A DNA stretch of 64,000 nt. It comes from Candidatus Baldrarchaeum yapensis. Its GTDB lineage: Archaea > Asgardarchaeota > Baldrarchaeia > Baldrarchaeales > Baldrarchaeaceae. The notes under the pieces were generated by a model that was not told where the DNA came from, made no database searches, and was given only the letters and a program-made list of their open reading frames with translations. The stretch covers positions 40,730-104,729 of the forward strand of contig JAEOSH010000002.1 in NCBI GenBank assembly GCA_016840465.1. Direction: 5' to 3'. The first letter of the stretch is position 1, and each line of letters opens with the position of its first letter. Made by a program: the position numbers and the translations under genes. Below, piece after piece: positions 1 to 8,828 of this stretch.

Positions 1-2
1 AC

Positions 3-656
3 TTTAAAGAGGTCTTACTTCCTCTTCTGGAGAAATTTGGTGTTAAAGCCGAAATTAATATCGAGCGCGAAGGGTACTACCCTAAGGGAGGAGGAATTAT
101 TGAGGCGCTCATTAGTCCTAGTGATAGGCTGTCTGCGATCTCTTTAGACGAATACAGCGAGGTTATCGCAATTAGAGGAGTATCCTATTGTACTAACCTG
201 CCTGCACATGTTGCGGAAAGACAGGCAAGAAGCGCAGAAGAGATTCTAAAATCTTCCGGATTTGAAAATGTAGAGATAATAGTCGACCCGAGAAGGAGGG
301 GTGTTGGAACGGGTTCAGGTATAGTTCTGTGGGCAGTTACTGACCAGGGCATAGTCGGCGGCGACGCACTTGGAGAAAAGGGGAAGCGGGCAGAAGTCGT
401 CGGAAGAGAGGCCGCTGAGAAGTTAATAAAAGCTTTAAAGACAAAATCTCCAATAGATGAGCATGCTCTTGACAATTTAATAATTTACATGGCACTTGCA
501 GACGGAGAATCTAGAGTTGTTGCGCCCGAGTTGACATTACATGCAGATACCGCAATCGATCTATGTAAAATGATAGTAGGCGCGGAATTCAAAGTTATAA
601 AACGCCCCCAAAACGTCGAGGTTGTATGCAAAGGCATAGGCTTCTCACGTGACTAA
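3..656 (+). CDS. rtcA: RNA 3'-terminal phosphate cyclase, C-terminal part
   Basis: The 5' end lies outside the window; about 217 codons remain in the frame starting at base 3. The stretch REGYYPKGGG near the start and the later HVAERQARSAEEIL region are typical of RtcA. The enzyme uses ATP to turn RNA 3'-phosphates into 2',3'-cyclic phosphates, ends that the RtcB ligase used in archaeal splicing can accept; this is known of the family. The stop TAA at 654-656 is directly followed by the stop of the convergent NOG1 gene, with no spacer. Given the unusual introns elsewhere in the window, an RNA-end enzyme is a fitting gene but no functional link is shown. Confidence 0.93.
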   Translation, partial: FKEVLLPLLEKFGVKAEINIEREGYYPKGGGIIEALISPSDRLSAISLDEYSEVIAIRGVSYCTNLPAHVAERQARSAEEILKSSGFENVEIIVDPRRRGVGTGSGIVLWAVTDQGIVGGDALGEKGKRAEVVGREAAEKLIKALKTKSPIDEHALDNLIIYMALADGESRVVAPELTLHADTAIDLCKMIVGAEFKVIKRPQNVEVVCKGIGFSRD

Positions 657-1694
657 TCAGGTAGTCTTTTCTTTAAAGTAATACGATAATGCTCTATCTA
701 ACGCCTCCTTAACGCCTATCCCTTCTATCGCCACCATCTCAATCGCATCTTCTCCAAAGTACTTCTTCGCTTCCTTCACCTTATCAGGAGGAGAGATGTC
801 GATTTTGTTGATGGCAACGATCTTCGGTATCTCCTTAAATGCTTCGCAGAATTCTTTGAAGAGCGCGACTTGCTCATCAAGAGTATATCCGCATGATGCA
901 GAGGGATCCACTATGAATATCATCACATTTGCCAAGTGACGCAAAGCCAGTATCGCTTGCATCTCAGCTTTATTTCTTTTGGATATAGGCCTATCAAGAA
1001 CCCCCGGCAAGTCTAAGATCTGGCAACGCTCTTCATTGAGTTCTATGTGCCCAACAATGATATTTTTTGTTGTAAAGGGATATGGTGCTATTTCCGGCTT
1101 TGCTGACGATACTTGCTTCACGAAGGTGCTTTTGCCGACGTTTGGATAACCCGTTACGACAATTGTAAAGAGGGAGGGGTCTATGGATGGTATCCTCATC
1201 ATTTTCTCGCGCGCACTCCTAAGAAATTCAAATTTATCATCTAATTCTTTGACAAAACTTGCAATTCTTCCATATGCGGCCCTTCTTTCAAACGCTGCCT
1301 CTCTAGGTGTTGCGGATAGCCTTATCCTTAAAATGTGTTCTCTTGCTATTTTTTCAACAACCTCTGTTGCTTTATTTATGGCCCCTAAATATTTCCTGAG
1401 CGTATCCACGCCCACAAGAAGGTCTATTAGATCTCTATAAAAGGGATGTAAATCCCTTATAAAGGGAAAACTGTCGACAATCTTCTTTAATCTATCTCTT
1501 ATCACTTGCATAACCGTTCTTACTCTTGCCTCTTCCCGTCTTCTCGCTTTCACTATCGGGGGGAGTTTTTCCTTAAGCCCTACGGAAACCTTCGATGCCC
1601 TCCTGAAAGCCACATCTATTAACTGCGCAGCTGTTGGTATTTCTGGGATTTTGCTGAAGTCGATGACGGTCATTTTTAATACCTCTTTGACCAT
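657..1694 (-). CDS. nog1: NOG1-type GTPase (ribosome large-subunit assembly)
   Basis: 345 residues, the usual archaeal NOG1 length. A helical N-terminal domain of about 165 residues is followed by an Obg-class G domain: P-loop GYPNVGKST at about 182-190, switch region with PFTTK, G3 DLPG near 228 and G4 NKID near 295. Eukaryotic Nog1 works in 60S subunit assembly; the same role is inferred here. Start at 1694 has a GAGGTAAA site; a second ATG at 1673 with its own AGAGG is possible. Overlaps the DUF504 gene upstream by 19 bases, so the two are probably co-transcribed. Confidence 0.93.
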   Translation of the reverse strand: MVKEVLKMTVIDFSKIPEIPTAAQLIDVAFRRASKVSVGLKEKLPPIVKARRREEARVRTVMQVIRDRLKKIVDSFPFIRDLHPFYRDLIDLLVGVDTLRKYLGAINKATEVVEKIAREHILRIRLSATPREAAFERRAAYGRIASFVKELDDKFEFLRSAREKMMRIPSIDPSLFTIVVTGYPNVGKSTFVKQVSSAKPEIAPYPFTTKNIIVGHIELNEERCQILDLPGVLDRPISKRNKAEMQAILALRHLANVMIFIVDPSASCGYTLDEQVALFKEFCEAFKEIPKIVAINKIDISPPDKVKEAKKYFGEDAIEMVAIEGIGVKEALDRALSYYFKEKTT

Positions 1695-1930
1695 TTTACC
1701 TCTCCAGTGTCTCTCCTTCGTACCTCAAGCACTCTATGTAATGGTATATACACCTCTTCACCCTTTTCATCGGTGTAAATGAGAAACTGCGCGTCAACTC
1801 TCTTAATTAACGATGCTGAAATTATCTTTCTTGCTCGGTATGCTCCCCGATGCAAAATCACAACCTCATAATTTTCGGGATCCTCACGCGGATCCCAGAG
1901 GATCTTGTTGAGAACATCTCTAATCCACAT
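1676..1930 (-). CDS. DUF504 (UPF0248) small archaeal protein
   Basis: 84 residues from the chosen start, beginning MWIRDVLNKILWD. The order (short N-terminus, WDPRED, VILHRGA, IPLHRVLEVRR, then W near the end) matches the UPF0248/DUF504 family, which is widespread in archaea and of unknown biochemical role. The open frame extends to 1978, but the ATG at 1930 is preceded by GCGAGGAAAAGGT and gives the usual family N-terminus. It overlaps the end of the DUF1152 gene by 11 bases and the start of NOG1 by 19, indicating a tight operon. Confidence 0.8.
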   Translation of the reverse strand: MWIRDVLNKILWDPREDPENYEVVILHRGAYRARKIISASLIKRVDAQFLIYTDEKGEEVYIPLHRVLEVRRRDTGEVKWSKRY

Positions 1931-2891
1931 ACCTTTTCCTCGCTTGATCATGACCAACAGCTTCCAGTTCGTAGTCATACTCCGTTTTTATTCCTAACCT
2001 ATGTAATGCCTCGACTGCCTCCATAAAGGATTCCGTATGCGCCACTGCTTGCGCCAATGGACTTATACTGTATAAAACGTTAGGAGATAATAGAAATACC
2101 AATGTCGATAAAATGGAAACATGCGCATATCTTCTGCCTCTCCTTATTATTTTAAGTCCTAAGTTGCCATCAAACACCAATACAGGCAATCTGCTTGCCT
2201 CTGTCTCGATAATTGTTAAAGCTTCCTTCATGATGACATACTCGTCGCGCAACATGCCAATCGCACCTAGATATCCTCCCATTCGAGCGACCTCCTCTAT
2301 CCTTGACAATGCCTCATCTACTGTAAGTTCACCATCACATCCCACGCCAAACACACCTATTATTGTCGGGACATCCATCTGCGCAAGAGCCGCCAGCATC
2401 ATCGAATCCGCGAGAGGACTCTGAAGGCCCGGTTCTTTTCCCTCGGCTAATACATCACCGCCCACGTCTATACCTATAATTGCTCCAATATTCACTCGCT
2501 TTGCCAGGTCTTTAAGCCCTCTAATTATTCCTTTCACACCCTTGTTTATGTCGACTAAAATGACACCTCTCCCAAGTATTTTTGAGAGCTTGCTTGCCTG
2601 AAAAACCACACCACTTTTCGTTTTTGTTTGCGGACCTGCTAGTGCCACTGTTTCACTAATCCTCACGATGCCGTCTATTTCATCTAAAGCTCTAGGTCCA
2701 GGTTTTCCACTGACCTCTATCCTCTCCCACGTCAATGAACCCAACACGACGGGGACGCCGAGCCTTTCAAGAAAGAACATCATTGGGAGGCAACCTAAGA
2801 TGTCACCACCACCTCCAATTCCTATGACTAAGCACATACTTCCCGATTGCTTTAAGTCTGCTAATAATGACATTAACATTTTAGACACCAT
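1920..2891 (-). CDS. DUF1152 family protein
   Basis: 323 residues. Glycine-rich IGIGGGGDILGCLP near residue 23 and GIDVGGDVLAEGKEPG in the middle, with GVFGVGCDGELT after it, are features of the archaeal DUF1152 family, a Rossmann-like group with no established reaction. It is the first gene of a leftward group with DUF504 and NOG1 and is divergent from the radical SAM gene at 2916, so a bidirectional promoter must sit in the 24-base gap or inside the coding regions. Function not assigned. Confidence 0.85.
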   Translation of the reverse strand: MVSKMLMSLLADLKQSGSMCLVIGIGGGGDILGCLPMMFFLERLGVPVVLGSLTWERIEVSGKPGPRALDEIDGIVRISETVALAGPQTKTKSGVVFQASKLSKILGRGVILVDINKGVKGIIRGLKDLAKRVNIGAIIGIDVGGDVLAEGKEPGLQSPLADSMMLAALAQMDVPTIIGVFGVGCDGELTVDEALSRIEEVARMGGYLGAIGMLRDEYVIMKEALTIIETEASRLPVLVFDGNLGLKIIRRGRRYAHVSILSTLVFLLSPNVLYSISPLAQAVAHTESFMEAVEALHRLGIKTEYDYELEAVGHDQARKRYVD

Positions 2892-2915
2892 CTCCTAGGA
2901 ACTTCAGGGGTCCTT

Positions 2916-4310
2916 ATGCACAAAGACGTAACGATAGATAAACATGCTCATAAAGCTTTAACAATAGTTTTAGCATTAGATGAGAATTGGTACAGTTTTG
3001 CACCGTTACTGGCGTCTCTGGAGAAAAATGCAGACGTACTGAGGTTAACAGACGTTGTTATTTGTAAAACTCTTAAAGAGTATATGATGGAAATTCGTCG
3101 AAGGGGGAATCTCTACGATAAGATTTTAGTGCTACTATCTTTCTTTACAACTCAAATTTCCGAAATTACGCTCATTTTCAGGGAAACCAACCTCATGAGA
3201 CGACATTTAAACGAAAATATCCTGCTTATATGTGGAGGGCCTCATCCGAGTGGTGATCCAATAAAAACATTAAAACTGGGAGCGGATGTTGTTGTAAGGG
3301 GAGAAGGAGAGTACATTCTCCCGCCTTTACTTAGGGCTATTATAATAGGAGAGCCATTAAGGGAGAGCCTAAGGAATATTGCAGAGGTTATTTGCATTGA
3401 TAACAGTAACAAATTTGTGATATCGCCGAGTGTGATGGTCAACCTTGATGAGGTTTCTCCATATTCCAGCAAATGGAATCTTCATCCGCCCATAGAGATA
3501 AGTAGAGGATGCCCCTTTGGCTGCAAGTACTGCGAAGTTTCATATATTTTTGGAAAGAAAATGCGCCATAGAAGCGTTGATTCCATAGAAAGGATAGCAA
3601 AACATTACATCGCTCGTGGGCTGACAGATCTCAGATTCATATCATCGAACTCGTTTGCTTATGGTTCGAGGAATGGTGTTCGGCCGAATCCTCAAAAGGT
3701 TATAAAGTTGTTGCGACGATTGCATGCGCTTAATGGAGAAAAAAGAATATTTTTTGGAACATTCCCGTCGGAGGTACGTCCAGACTTTGTAATGCCAGAG
3801 CTCGTGGATGCCGTCGTGAAATACTGTAACAATAGAAAAATAGCGGTAGGAGCGCAGTCGGGTAGTGAAAGAGTGTTAAGGGCTATAGGTAGGGGGCATG
3901 ATGTGGATTGCGTATATTCGGCCGTTGATATTATCAGGGAGAGAGGACTCATTCCGGTAGTCGACGTAATATTTGGGCTTCCACCTGAGAGTCCAGAAGA
4001 CCAAATGGCCACTCTTGATCTCGTCAAAAACTTAATATCATCAGGAGCGGAGGTTCGTGTTCATTACTTCATGCCTCTCGCCGGTACGCCATATGCATAT
4101 GCCACACCCAAACCTCTATTAGATGCTGTGCGAAAAGAGTTAAGGAGGTTAACTGGATCAGGTAAAGTGAGAGGTGCCTGGGAATTACAAGAAAGAATTT
4201 CCTGGTACTTAGTGCGATGGCGAGAACACACGTCTTCAGAGGGTGTCAACGGTGGAGCGCATACTGAGCAAGTTACAATTAGTTTTCACGAGAGCAAGAG
4301 AAATGCTTGA
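2916..4310 (+). CDS. B12-binding-type radical SAM protein, MJ1487-like
   Basis: 464 residues. The first 180 residues resemble the Rossmann/B12-binding-like half of this archaeal family (CGGPHPSG and VVRGEGEYILPPLLR, with no clear cobalamin DxHxxG motif). The radical SAM barrel begins with RGCPFGCKYC: Cys199, Cys203 and Cys206 bind the 4Fe-4S cluster. Later GAQSGSERVLRAIGRGH and VDVIFGLPPESPED are normal barrel motifs. The reaction of the MJ1487 group is not known to me. The translin gene starts inside its last codons, so both are translated from one mRNA. Confidence 0.82.
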   Translation: MHKDVTIDKHAHKALTIVLALDENWYSFAPLLASLEKNADVLRLTDVVICKTLKEYMMEIRRRGNLYDKILVLLSFFTTQISEITLIFRETNLMRRHLNENILLICGGPHPSGDPIKTLKLGADVVVRGEGEYILPPLLRAIIIGEPLRESLRNIAEVICIDNSNKFVISPSVMVNLDEVSPYSSKWNLHPPIEISRGCPFGCKYCEVSYIFGKKMRHRSVDSIERIAKHYIARGLTDLRFISSNSFAYGSRNGVRPNPQKVIKLLRRLHALNGEKRIFFGTFPSEVRPDFVMPELVDAVVKYCNNRKIAVGAQSGSERVLRAIGRGHDVDCVYSAVDIIRERGLIPVVDVIFGLPPESPEDQMATLDLVKNLISSGAEVRVHYFMPLAGTPYAYATPKPLLDAVRKELRRLTGSGKVRGAWELQERISWYLVRWREHTSSEGVNGGAHTEQVTISFHESKRNA

Positions 4311-4896
4311 CGAGAAAGATAAAGTGCGAGAGGAGGCCCTAAGAACGACCAGAGAAATCATTAGATTGTGTGGAGAGGCTGTGAGAAGGATGCATCGTGG
4401 GGAGTTTGACGAGGCTTTCAAGAACGTTACCGATGCATCACGAAAAATGAGAGATCTCGAGCAAATCCTTTCATCACATAAAGATATCCTTCATGAGGGA
4501 TATGTGCAGGCAGCATACCAGGAACTAGCTGAGGCATATATACTCTATCACCTCTTGAAAAGTAAGGACCTGCCATTGCCGGAGGAAATAGGAGTACCCT
4601 ACGTGCCTTACATATTGGCTTTAGGAGATGTTATAGGCGAGCTTAGGCGGGTTATTTTAGACAGATTGAGAAGTGGCGACTTTTCATCGAGTGAAACTTA
4701 CTTCAGGATAATGGAGGAAATTTTCTCTTATCTAATCACGTTAGATTATCCTGATGCGCTAATACCCGGTCATAGACGCAAGTGCGATATTGCACGCGGG
4801 ATTCTTGAAAAGATGCGCGGAGACCTATTTCTTGCTGTACATAGAGAGAAGTCTATAGAACTCATGAAAAGGCTTTTGGAGAGGTTAAAGAGTTGA
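4252..4896 (+). CDS. Translin/TRAX family protein
   Basis: About 214 residues, almost entirely helical as in translin. Recognisable stretches are VTDASRKMRDLEQILSSH, GYVQAAYQELAEAYILYHLL and the C-terminal CDIARGILEKMRGDLF. Archaeal translin homologues bind nucleic acid and form octameric barrels; some cleave RNA. The start is taken as GTG 4252 because GAGGGTGT lies 5 bases ahead; GTG 4243 would add three residues. It overlaps the radical SAM gene by 59 bases and its stop overlaps the TTG start of endonuclease V. Confidence 0.85.
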   Translation: MERILSKLQLVFTRAREMLDEKDKVREEALRTTREIIRLCGEAVRRMHRGEFDEAFKNVTDASRKMRDLEQILSSHKDILHEGYVQAAYQELAEAYILYHLLKSKDLPLPEEIGVPYVPYILALGDVIGELRRVILDRLRSGDFSSSETYFRIMEEIFSYLITLDYPDALIPGHRRKCDIARGILEKMRGDLFLAVHREKSIELMKRLLERLKS

Positions 4897-5561
4897 AACG
4901 AAATCTACAAACTTATGGCAAAATATCAATCGAAAAAGCTAGAAGAGCACAAAGACTGCTTGCAGAAATGGTAATCGAGCATGATGATTTCAAGAACCCA
5001 CCAGATATAATCGGCGGGGTTGATGTTTCCTACCTTGGCAATAGAGCCGTTGGGGTTGCAGTGCTGCTCGATTTTAGGACACTTGAACTCGTAGAATATG
5101 CAACCGCAGTTGTAGATGTCAAATTCCCATATGTCCCGACATTACTCGCATTTAGAGAATTCTTCCCAATGGCAAAAGCAATACTGTCTTTAAAACGGAA
5201 TGCGGACATCTATATGATAGATGCTCAAGGCAGACTTCATCCCTACGGACTGGGAGCCGCATGTCACATTGGAGTCGTATTAGATATTCCGACCATAGGT
5301 GTCGCAAAACGCTTGCTTTGCGGCACGATCGGTGCGCGCTCAGATGATGTCGCCCCCGTTGTTCTAGATGATAAAATCATAGGTGCTGCTGTCTGGACCG
5401 GACGTTCCAAAAAGCCCATATTTGTTAGTGTTGGACATAAAGTATCGCTGAATACAGCCATTCGTTTAGTTAAGCAGACCACGAGAAAGGGACGAAAGTT
5501 GCCAGAACCTATAAGGTTAGCGCATTCGATTGCCACAAGATATAGGTCGAGAATTCGGTGA
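4893..5561 (+). CDS. nfi: Endonuclease V
   Basis: 222 residues, normal for the family. Endonuclease V cuts near deaminated bases (inosine, in DNA or RNA). The metal-binding aspartate is in IIGGVDVSYLG near residue 43; DAQGRLHPYGLGAACHIG and IPTIGVAKRLLCG carry the rest of the active site and the base-recognition loop. TTG start with GGAGAGGT seven bases ahead; it overlaps the translin stop (TTGA). Downstream, the riboflavin kinase frame overlaps or closely follows its end, so transcription runs on. Confidence 0.95.
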   Translation: MKRNLQTYGKISIEKARRAQRLLAEMVIEHDDFKNPPDIIGGVDVSYLGNRAVGVAVLLDFRTLELVEYATAVVDVKFPYVPTLLAFREFFPMAKAILSLKRNADIYMIDAQGRLHPYGLGAACHIGVVLDIPTIGVAKRLLCGTIGARSDDVAPVVLDDKIIGAAVWTGRSKKPIFVSVGHKVSLNTAIRLVKQTTRKGRKLPEPIRLAHSIATRYRSRIR

Positions 5562-5566
5562 GGTTT

Positions 5567-6244
5567 ATGATAAAAGACAGATTATTCACGACATTATATG
5601 TACTAGCAAAACTAGGTGCATGCAACAGAGCGGTGGAAATATCTACGGTGAAATTGGGGAAAGAATTGGGAATAAGTCAGCAGAGTGCCTCCCGCAGGCT
5701 ACAAGAACTTGAAAAGTTGGGATTGATAGTGAGAGAAATAAGCAGACGTGGACAACTGGTCAGAATTACCGAAAGGGGGTTGGATATGCTAAGAGATTTT
5801 TATTATGGCTTACGAGAAATCCTAGAGGGCATATCTCCTGTAATAAGGATTAGAGGAAAGCTATTTACCGGTCTTGGAGAGGGACGCTTTTATGTGTCAC
5901 TAGAGGGGTATAGGAGGCAATTTATTGAAAAGTTGGGGTTCGATCCGTATCCTGGAACATTAAACCTCAAGCTTGTGAGCAAGGAGGACGTTGACGCCTA
6001 CAGGTCACTATTATCCTCGAGGAATGGAATAAGAATAGAGGGATTCAGCGATGAGAAGCGAACCTATGGAGATGCTATCTGCTATCCGGTGCTTATAAAT
6101 GGGAAAATCCACGGCGCTATTGTGAAAGCCAGACGGACTCATTATGGAGACGACGTTGTCGAGGTAATAGCACCAGTTTGTTTGCGAGATTACTTAAAAC
6201 TAAAGGATGGAGATATCATAGAACTTATTTTCGAGAGATATTAG
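5567..6244 (+). CDS. ribK: CTP-dependent riboflavin kinase with winged-helix N-terminus
   Basis: About 225 residues. Residues 1-80 form a MarR-like winged helix (ELGISQQSASRRLQELEKLGLI). The rest is the archaeal RibK domain: GKLFTGLGEGRFYVSL, FDPYPGTLNLKL and the C-terminal CLRDYLKLKDGDIIEL. It converts riboflavin to FMN with CTP. ATG 5567 is favoured because GGTGAGG stands just before it; GTG 5558 would overlap endonuclease V by 4 bases. The stop overlaps that of the convergent FAD synthetase by 4 bases, so the two steps of FAD synthesis are encoded tail to tail. Confidence 0.93.
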   Translation: MIKDRLFTTLYVLAKLGACNRAVEISTVKLGKELGISQQSASRRLQELEKLGLIVREISRRGQLVRITERGLDMLRDFYYGLREILEGISPVIRIRGKLFTGLGEGRFYVSLEGYRRQFIEKLGFDPYPGTLNLKLVSKEDVDAYRSLLSSRNGIRIEGFSDEKRTYGDAICYPVLINGKIHGAIVKARRTHYGDDVVEVIAPVCLRDYLKLKDGDIIELIFERY

Positions 6245-6897
6245 GCGTTTTCACGCTCCATAAGTTTGTTTGCCTTTTCTAATATTTTTGAAGTTTTTGC
6301 CAGCGGGGAGTCGTCCCATACATCAAGTCTCACTATTTCTGTGACAATTCCCCGTTTTTTGAGATTCTTTCTCAGGACTTCTTCGTCAACCTTTTGATCT
6401 CTGCCCAACGCTATGATGTCTGGTTTTATTTTCTCGATGGGGGTTAAAATGTCGTCTTCAGATCCGAGTATTGCGATATCTACGGGCTTTAGTGATTCGA
6501 CTACCTGTCTTCTTTGCTCTTCCGGAACCACCGGTGGTCTTGATTTTAAACGTAAAACGTTCTTGTCCCGAGCGACGATTACGATTAAGACATCGCCTAA
6601 CTCCTTAGCGGCCTTTAATGTTCTTATATGGCCTGTATGAATTATGTCAAATGTACCTGCAGTCACTATGACTTTTATAAGGGAGCGTCCCTTCTCTGTT
6701 ACTATGAATTCTCGGTTATTGTCGTTAGATACGGGTTTCACGAGTCCGTACTTATATGCTCTTTCCAAGGCATTACGTATGCTATTTTCATCGATGTCCA
6801 TAATCTTTAACAACTCTTCTACCGAAAATCGCCCTTTCTTGAATTGCAACACAAAGGCCCACTTTAGTATTTTCTTAAGGAGCATATCTGTCCTCAT
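6241..6897 (-). CDS. ribL: FAD synthetase (RibL) with winged-helix N-terminus
   Basis: 218 residues. The N-terminal 75 residues form a winged helix (FSVEELLKIMDIDENSIRNALE, with a wing ending in REFIVTEKGRSLIK). The nucleotidyltransferase domain begins at about 76 with TAGTFDIIHTGHIRTL, carrying the HxGH signature, and continues with RPPVVPEEQRRQVVE and the DIIALGRDQ motif. Archaeal RibL transfers AMP to FMN. It is usually a stand-alone domain of about 150 residues, so the added DNA-binding-like domain is notable; the neighbouring RibK has one too. Confidence 0.9.
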   Translation of the reverse strand: MRTDMLLKKILKWAFVLQFKKGRFSVEELLKIMDIDENSIRNALERAYKYGLVKPVSNDNNREFIVTEKGRSLIKVIVTAGTFDIIHTGHIRTLKAAKELGDVLIVIVARDKNVLRLKSRPPVVPEEQRRQVVESLKPVDIAILGSEDDILTPIEKIKPDIIALGRDQKVDEEVLRKNLKKRGIVTEIVRLDVWDDSPLAKTSKILEKANKLMERENA

Positions 6898-6982
6898 TAA
6901 CCTATCATCTCTTCCTATGCGTACATTATCATATAGATGGCATGCTCTTTATACCTAAGGATCACCATTAACACATAGCATA

Positions 6983-7573
6983 TTACTTTATGCCGAGAAA
7001 CCATCTAGCAAACTTTTCTGCCGCTCTTGCTCTGTGGGAAAGCTTATTCTTTTCATGTAAGATCATTTCTCCGAAAGTTCGACCATCACCCTCTTCTGGG
7101 CAAAAAATGGGATCGTAGCCAAATCCGTGAGATCCTCTAATTTCCTCCGAAATGACTCCGTACACGTACCCATCGAATGTGATAGGGTTATTACCTGGCT
7201 CGCAATATGCAATCACACTTTTAAAATATGCCCGCCGATTTTTTACTCCCTTTAGGAGTTTTAGTATGCCCTCATTTCCTATAGTTTTAAATACGTATGA
7301 GGAATAAGGACCAGGGAATCCCTTTAATTCCTCTATGAACAGTCCAGCGTCTTCCACTATGACCGGGACACCATACTCGTTTGCCGCGACTCTTGCAGAG
7401 AAACTTGCAATCGTTTCGAGGTCATCTGCCTGTATTTCAATTATCTTGCTCTTAAGCCACTCGACATTTATTCCGAATCTTGATAAAATCTCCCTTAACT
7501 CCATAAATTTATGCTTATTTCCGGTGGCAACATGTAATTTCCTTTTATCCTTGTCTTTTGCGTTCTTTAACAT
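6983..7573 (-). CDS. XTP/dITP diphosphatase (HAM1/RdgB family)
   Basis: 196 residues, full length. It hydrolyses inosine and xanthosine triphosphates to keep them out of nucleic acids. VATGNKHKFMELREIL at the N-terminus, VIVEDAGLFIEELKGFPGPYSSYV in the middle, and GSHGFGYDPIF with the C-terminal KNKLSHRARA are the family motifs. The start lies inside the Bud32 gene (29-base overlap), a coupling often seen in archaea. With endonuclease V nearby the window holds two separate defences against deaminated purines. Confidence 0.95.
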   Translation of the reverse strand: MLKNAKDKDKRKLHVATGNKHKFMELREILSRFGINVEWLKSKIIEIQADDLETIASFSARVAANEYGVPVIVEDAGLFIEELKGFPGPYSSYVFKTIGNEGILKLLKGVKNRRAYFKSVIAYCEPGNNPITFDGYVYGVISEEIRGSHGFGYDPIFCPEEGDGRTFGEMILHEKNKLSHRARAAEKFARWFLGIK

Positions 7574-8192
7574 ATCTTCCCCTCCTTCTTATCTCCTCAA
7601 CCCTTTCTAGAACCTCTTTTCCGGCACTCTCTCCCACAATTTCGAAATATCCTTCCATGATCCACTTAAAGTACAGATCATCCTTCTCGTAATGGGTACT
7701 TTCCAATGCACGGCGCATGAGGTGTATATCCACGGCCCGATCCTCCAGTTCTTTCGAATACTCCGCCAATCCGAAGTCTATGAACACTATTCTTCCATCA
7801 GGGGAGAGTATCATATTAGAGGTTGTTAGATCACCGTGTATTATCCCGTTGTTATGAAGTTTTCCTACAAGTCTGCCGATTTCCCTGCATATTTCTCGTG
7901 CCCTATCTTCTGAAAGTTTATCAAGAATGTCCTTGAGAACTTGACCCTCTATACGTTCCATGATTATAGATCCGCTTTCGAGATCTATGAAGTAGAGGGC
8001 CGGGGTTGGAACTCCCGCCTTCTTTGCATCAAGGAGTATGCGCGCTTCATGTCGAGTTCTCGACATTCTTAATTTCATGTCGAGTTCAGGGATACGATAT
8101 CTTTTAGGTATGCGCATTTTCCTTATCGCGTCAAATCCGTACCATTCTTCTCTGATAATCCAGGCCTCCGCGCCCTTCTTTATGATCTCCAT
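7545..8192 (-). CDS. bud32: Bud32 kinase/ATPase of the KEOPS complex
   Basis: 215 residues: a small, stand-alone Rio-like kinase, not fused to Kae1 as in many euryarchaea. Seen are the lysine in GFDAIRKMRIPKRYR, the catalytic loop IIHGDLTTSNMIL, the DFG-like IDFGLAEYS, and the basic C-terminal tail RRRGRYVKERKR that is needed in the family. KEOPS makes t6A37 in tRNAs reading ANN codons. No other KEOPS gene is in the window. First gene of a leftward pair with the ITPase. Confidence 0.95.
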   Translation of the reverse strand: MEIIKKGAEAWIIREEWYGFDAIRKMRIPKRYRIPELDMKLRMSRTRHEARILLDAKKAGVPTPALYFIDLESGSIIMERIEGQVLKDILDKLSEDRAREICREIGRLVGKLHNNGIIHGDLTTSNMILSPDGRIVFIDFGLAEYSKELEDRAVDIHLMRRALESTHYEKDDLYFKWIMEGYFEIVGESAGKEVLERVEEIRRRGRYVKERKRQG

Positions 8193-8319
8193 GATGTTTC
8201 ACTCCATAGAAATCCTTTATAGATCGTATCCTTAAAACCTATAGCAACTGCTTAAGCGTAACTATTCCGGGTGCTCGAGAAGGTCTTTCATTCCAAAGAA
8301 GATAACGGAGGTATAGGAT

Positions 8320-8517
8320 TTGAGTTCAAAGAAAAAGAAGAAGCTAGAGATTGCTATTTACAAATACTATGAGGTAGTGAACGGAAAACTTGTGAGAAAA
8401 AGGAAGTTCTGCCCTAGATGTGGGCCGGGTGTTTACCTTGCGGATCACCCAGACAGATACGCATGTGGAAAATGCGGATATACAGAATTCAAAAAGCAGC
8501 CAGAAAAACGCAGTTAG
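8320..8517 (+). CDS. rps27ae: Ribosomal protein S27ae (eS31)
   Basis: 65 residues. A lysine-rich start is followed by a zinc finger: [22 protein letters not shown] contains the four cysteines, in the standard spacing for archaeal S27ae. TTG start at 8320 with GGAGGT seven bases before it. It stands alone on the plus strand and meets the S24e gene tail to tail with only two bases between them; in many archaea S24e and S27ae are adjacent in the same direction, so this arrangement is inverted. Confidence 0.95.
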   Translation: MSSKKKKKLEIAIYKYYEVVNGKLVRKRKFCPRCGPGVYLADHPDRYACGKCGYTEFKKQPEKRS

Positions 8518-8519
8518 GA

Positions 8520-8828
8520 TTACTCTTTCTCTTTCGTCTCCTCAGGCAGTTTATTCCTCTCAATTATGTATTTTGGCTCTATTGCTAGTGCATCCTCCTT
8601 CGTGTTATATATGTGTATGACTCCTCGCGTCCTTGCTATACCAAATTCCGATAGCAAACTCTTGACATAAACCCTATCTATATCTGCCGCATACATTGCT
8701 GCTATTTTCTTTCTTATTTCTACCCTTCTAGGAGTCCCCTGTCCGGGGTGTTCTATTATTACTTCTATTTCCTTCCTATGCAATAACGGGTTATCTCTCT
8801 CCTTCACAACCTTTATTTCTAAAGACAT
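8520..8828 (-). CDS. rps24e: Ribosomal protein S24e
   Basis: 102 residues. Begins MSLEIKVVKERDNPLLHRKE, with HPGQGTPRR and the later SLLSEFGIARTRGVIHIYN, all normal for eS24. Last gene of the long leftward group running from S6e through RNA polymerase and Spt4 genes. Its start is inside the end of the dephospho-CoA kinase gene (38-base overlap). Confidence 0.97.
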   Translation of the reverse strand: MSLEIKVVKERDNPLLHRKEIEVIIEHPGQGTPRRVEIRKKIAAMYAADIDRVYVKSLLSEFGIARTRGVIHIYNTKEDALAIEPKYIIERNKLPEETKEKE

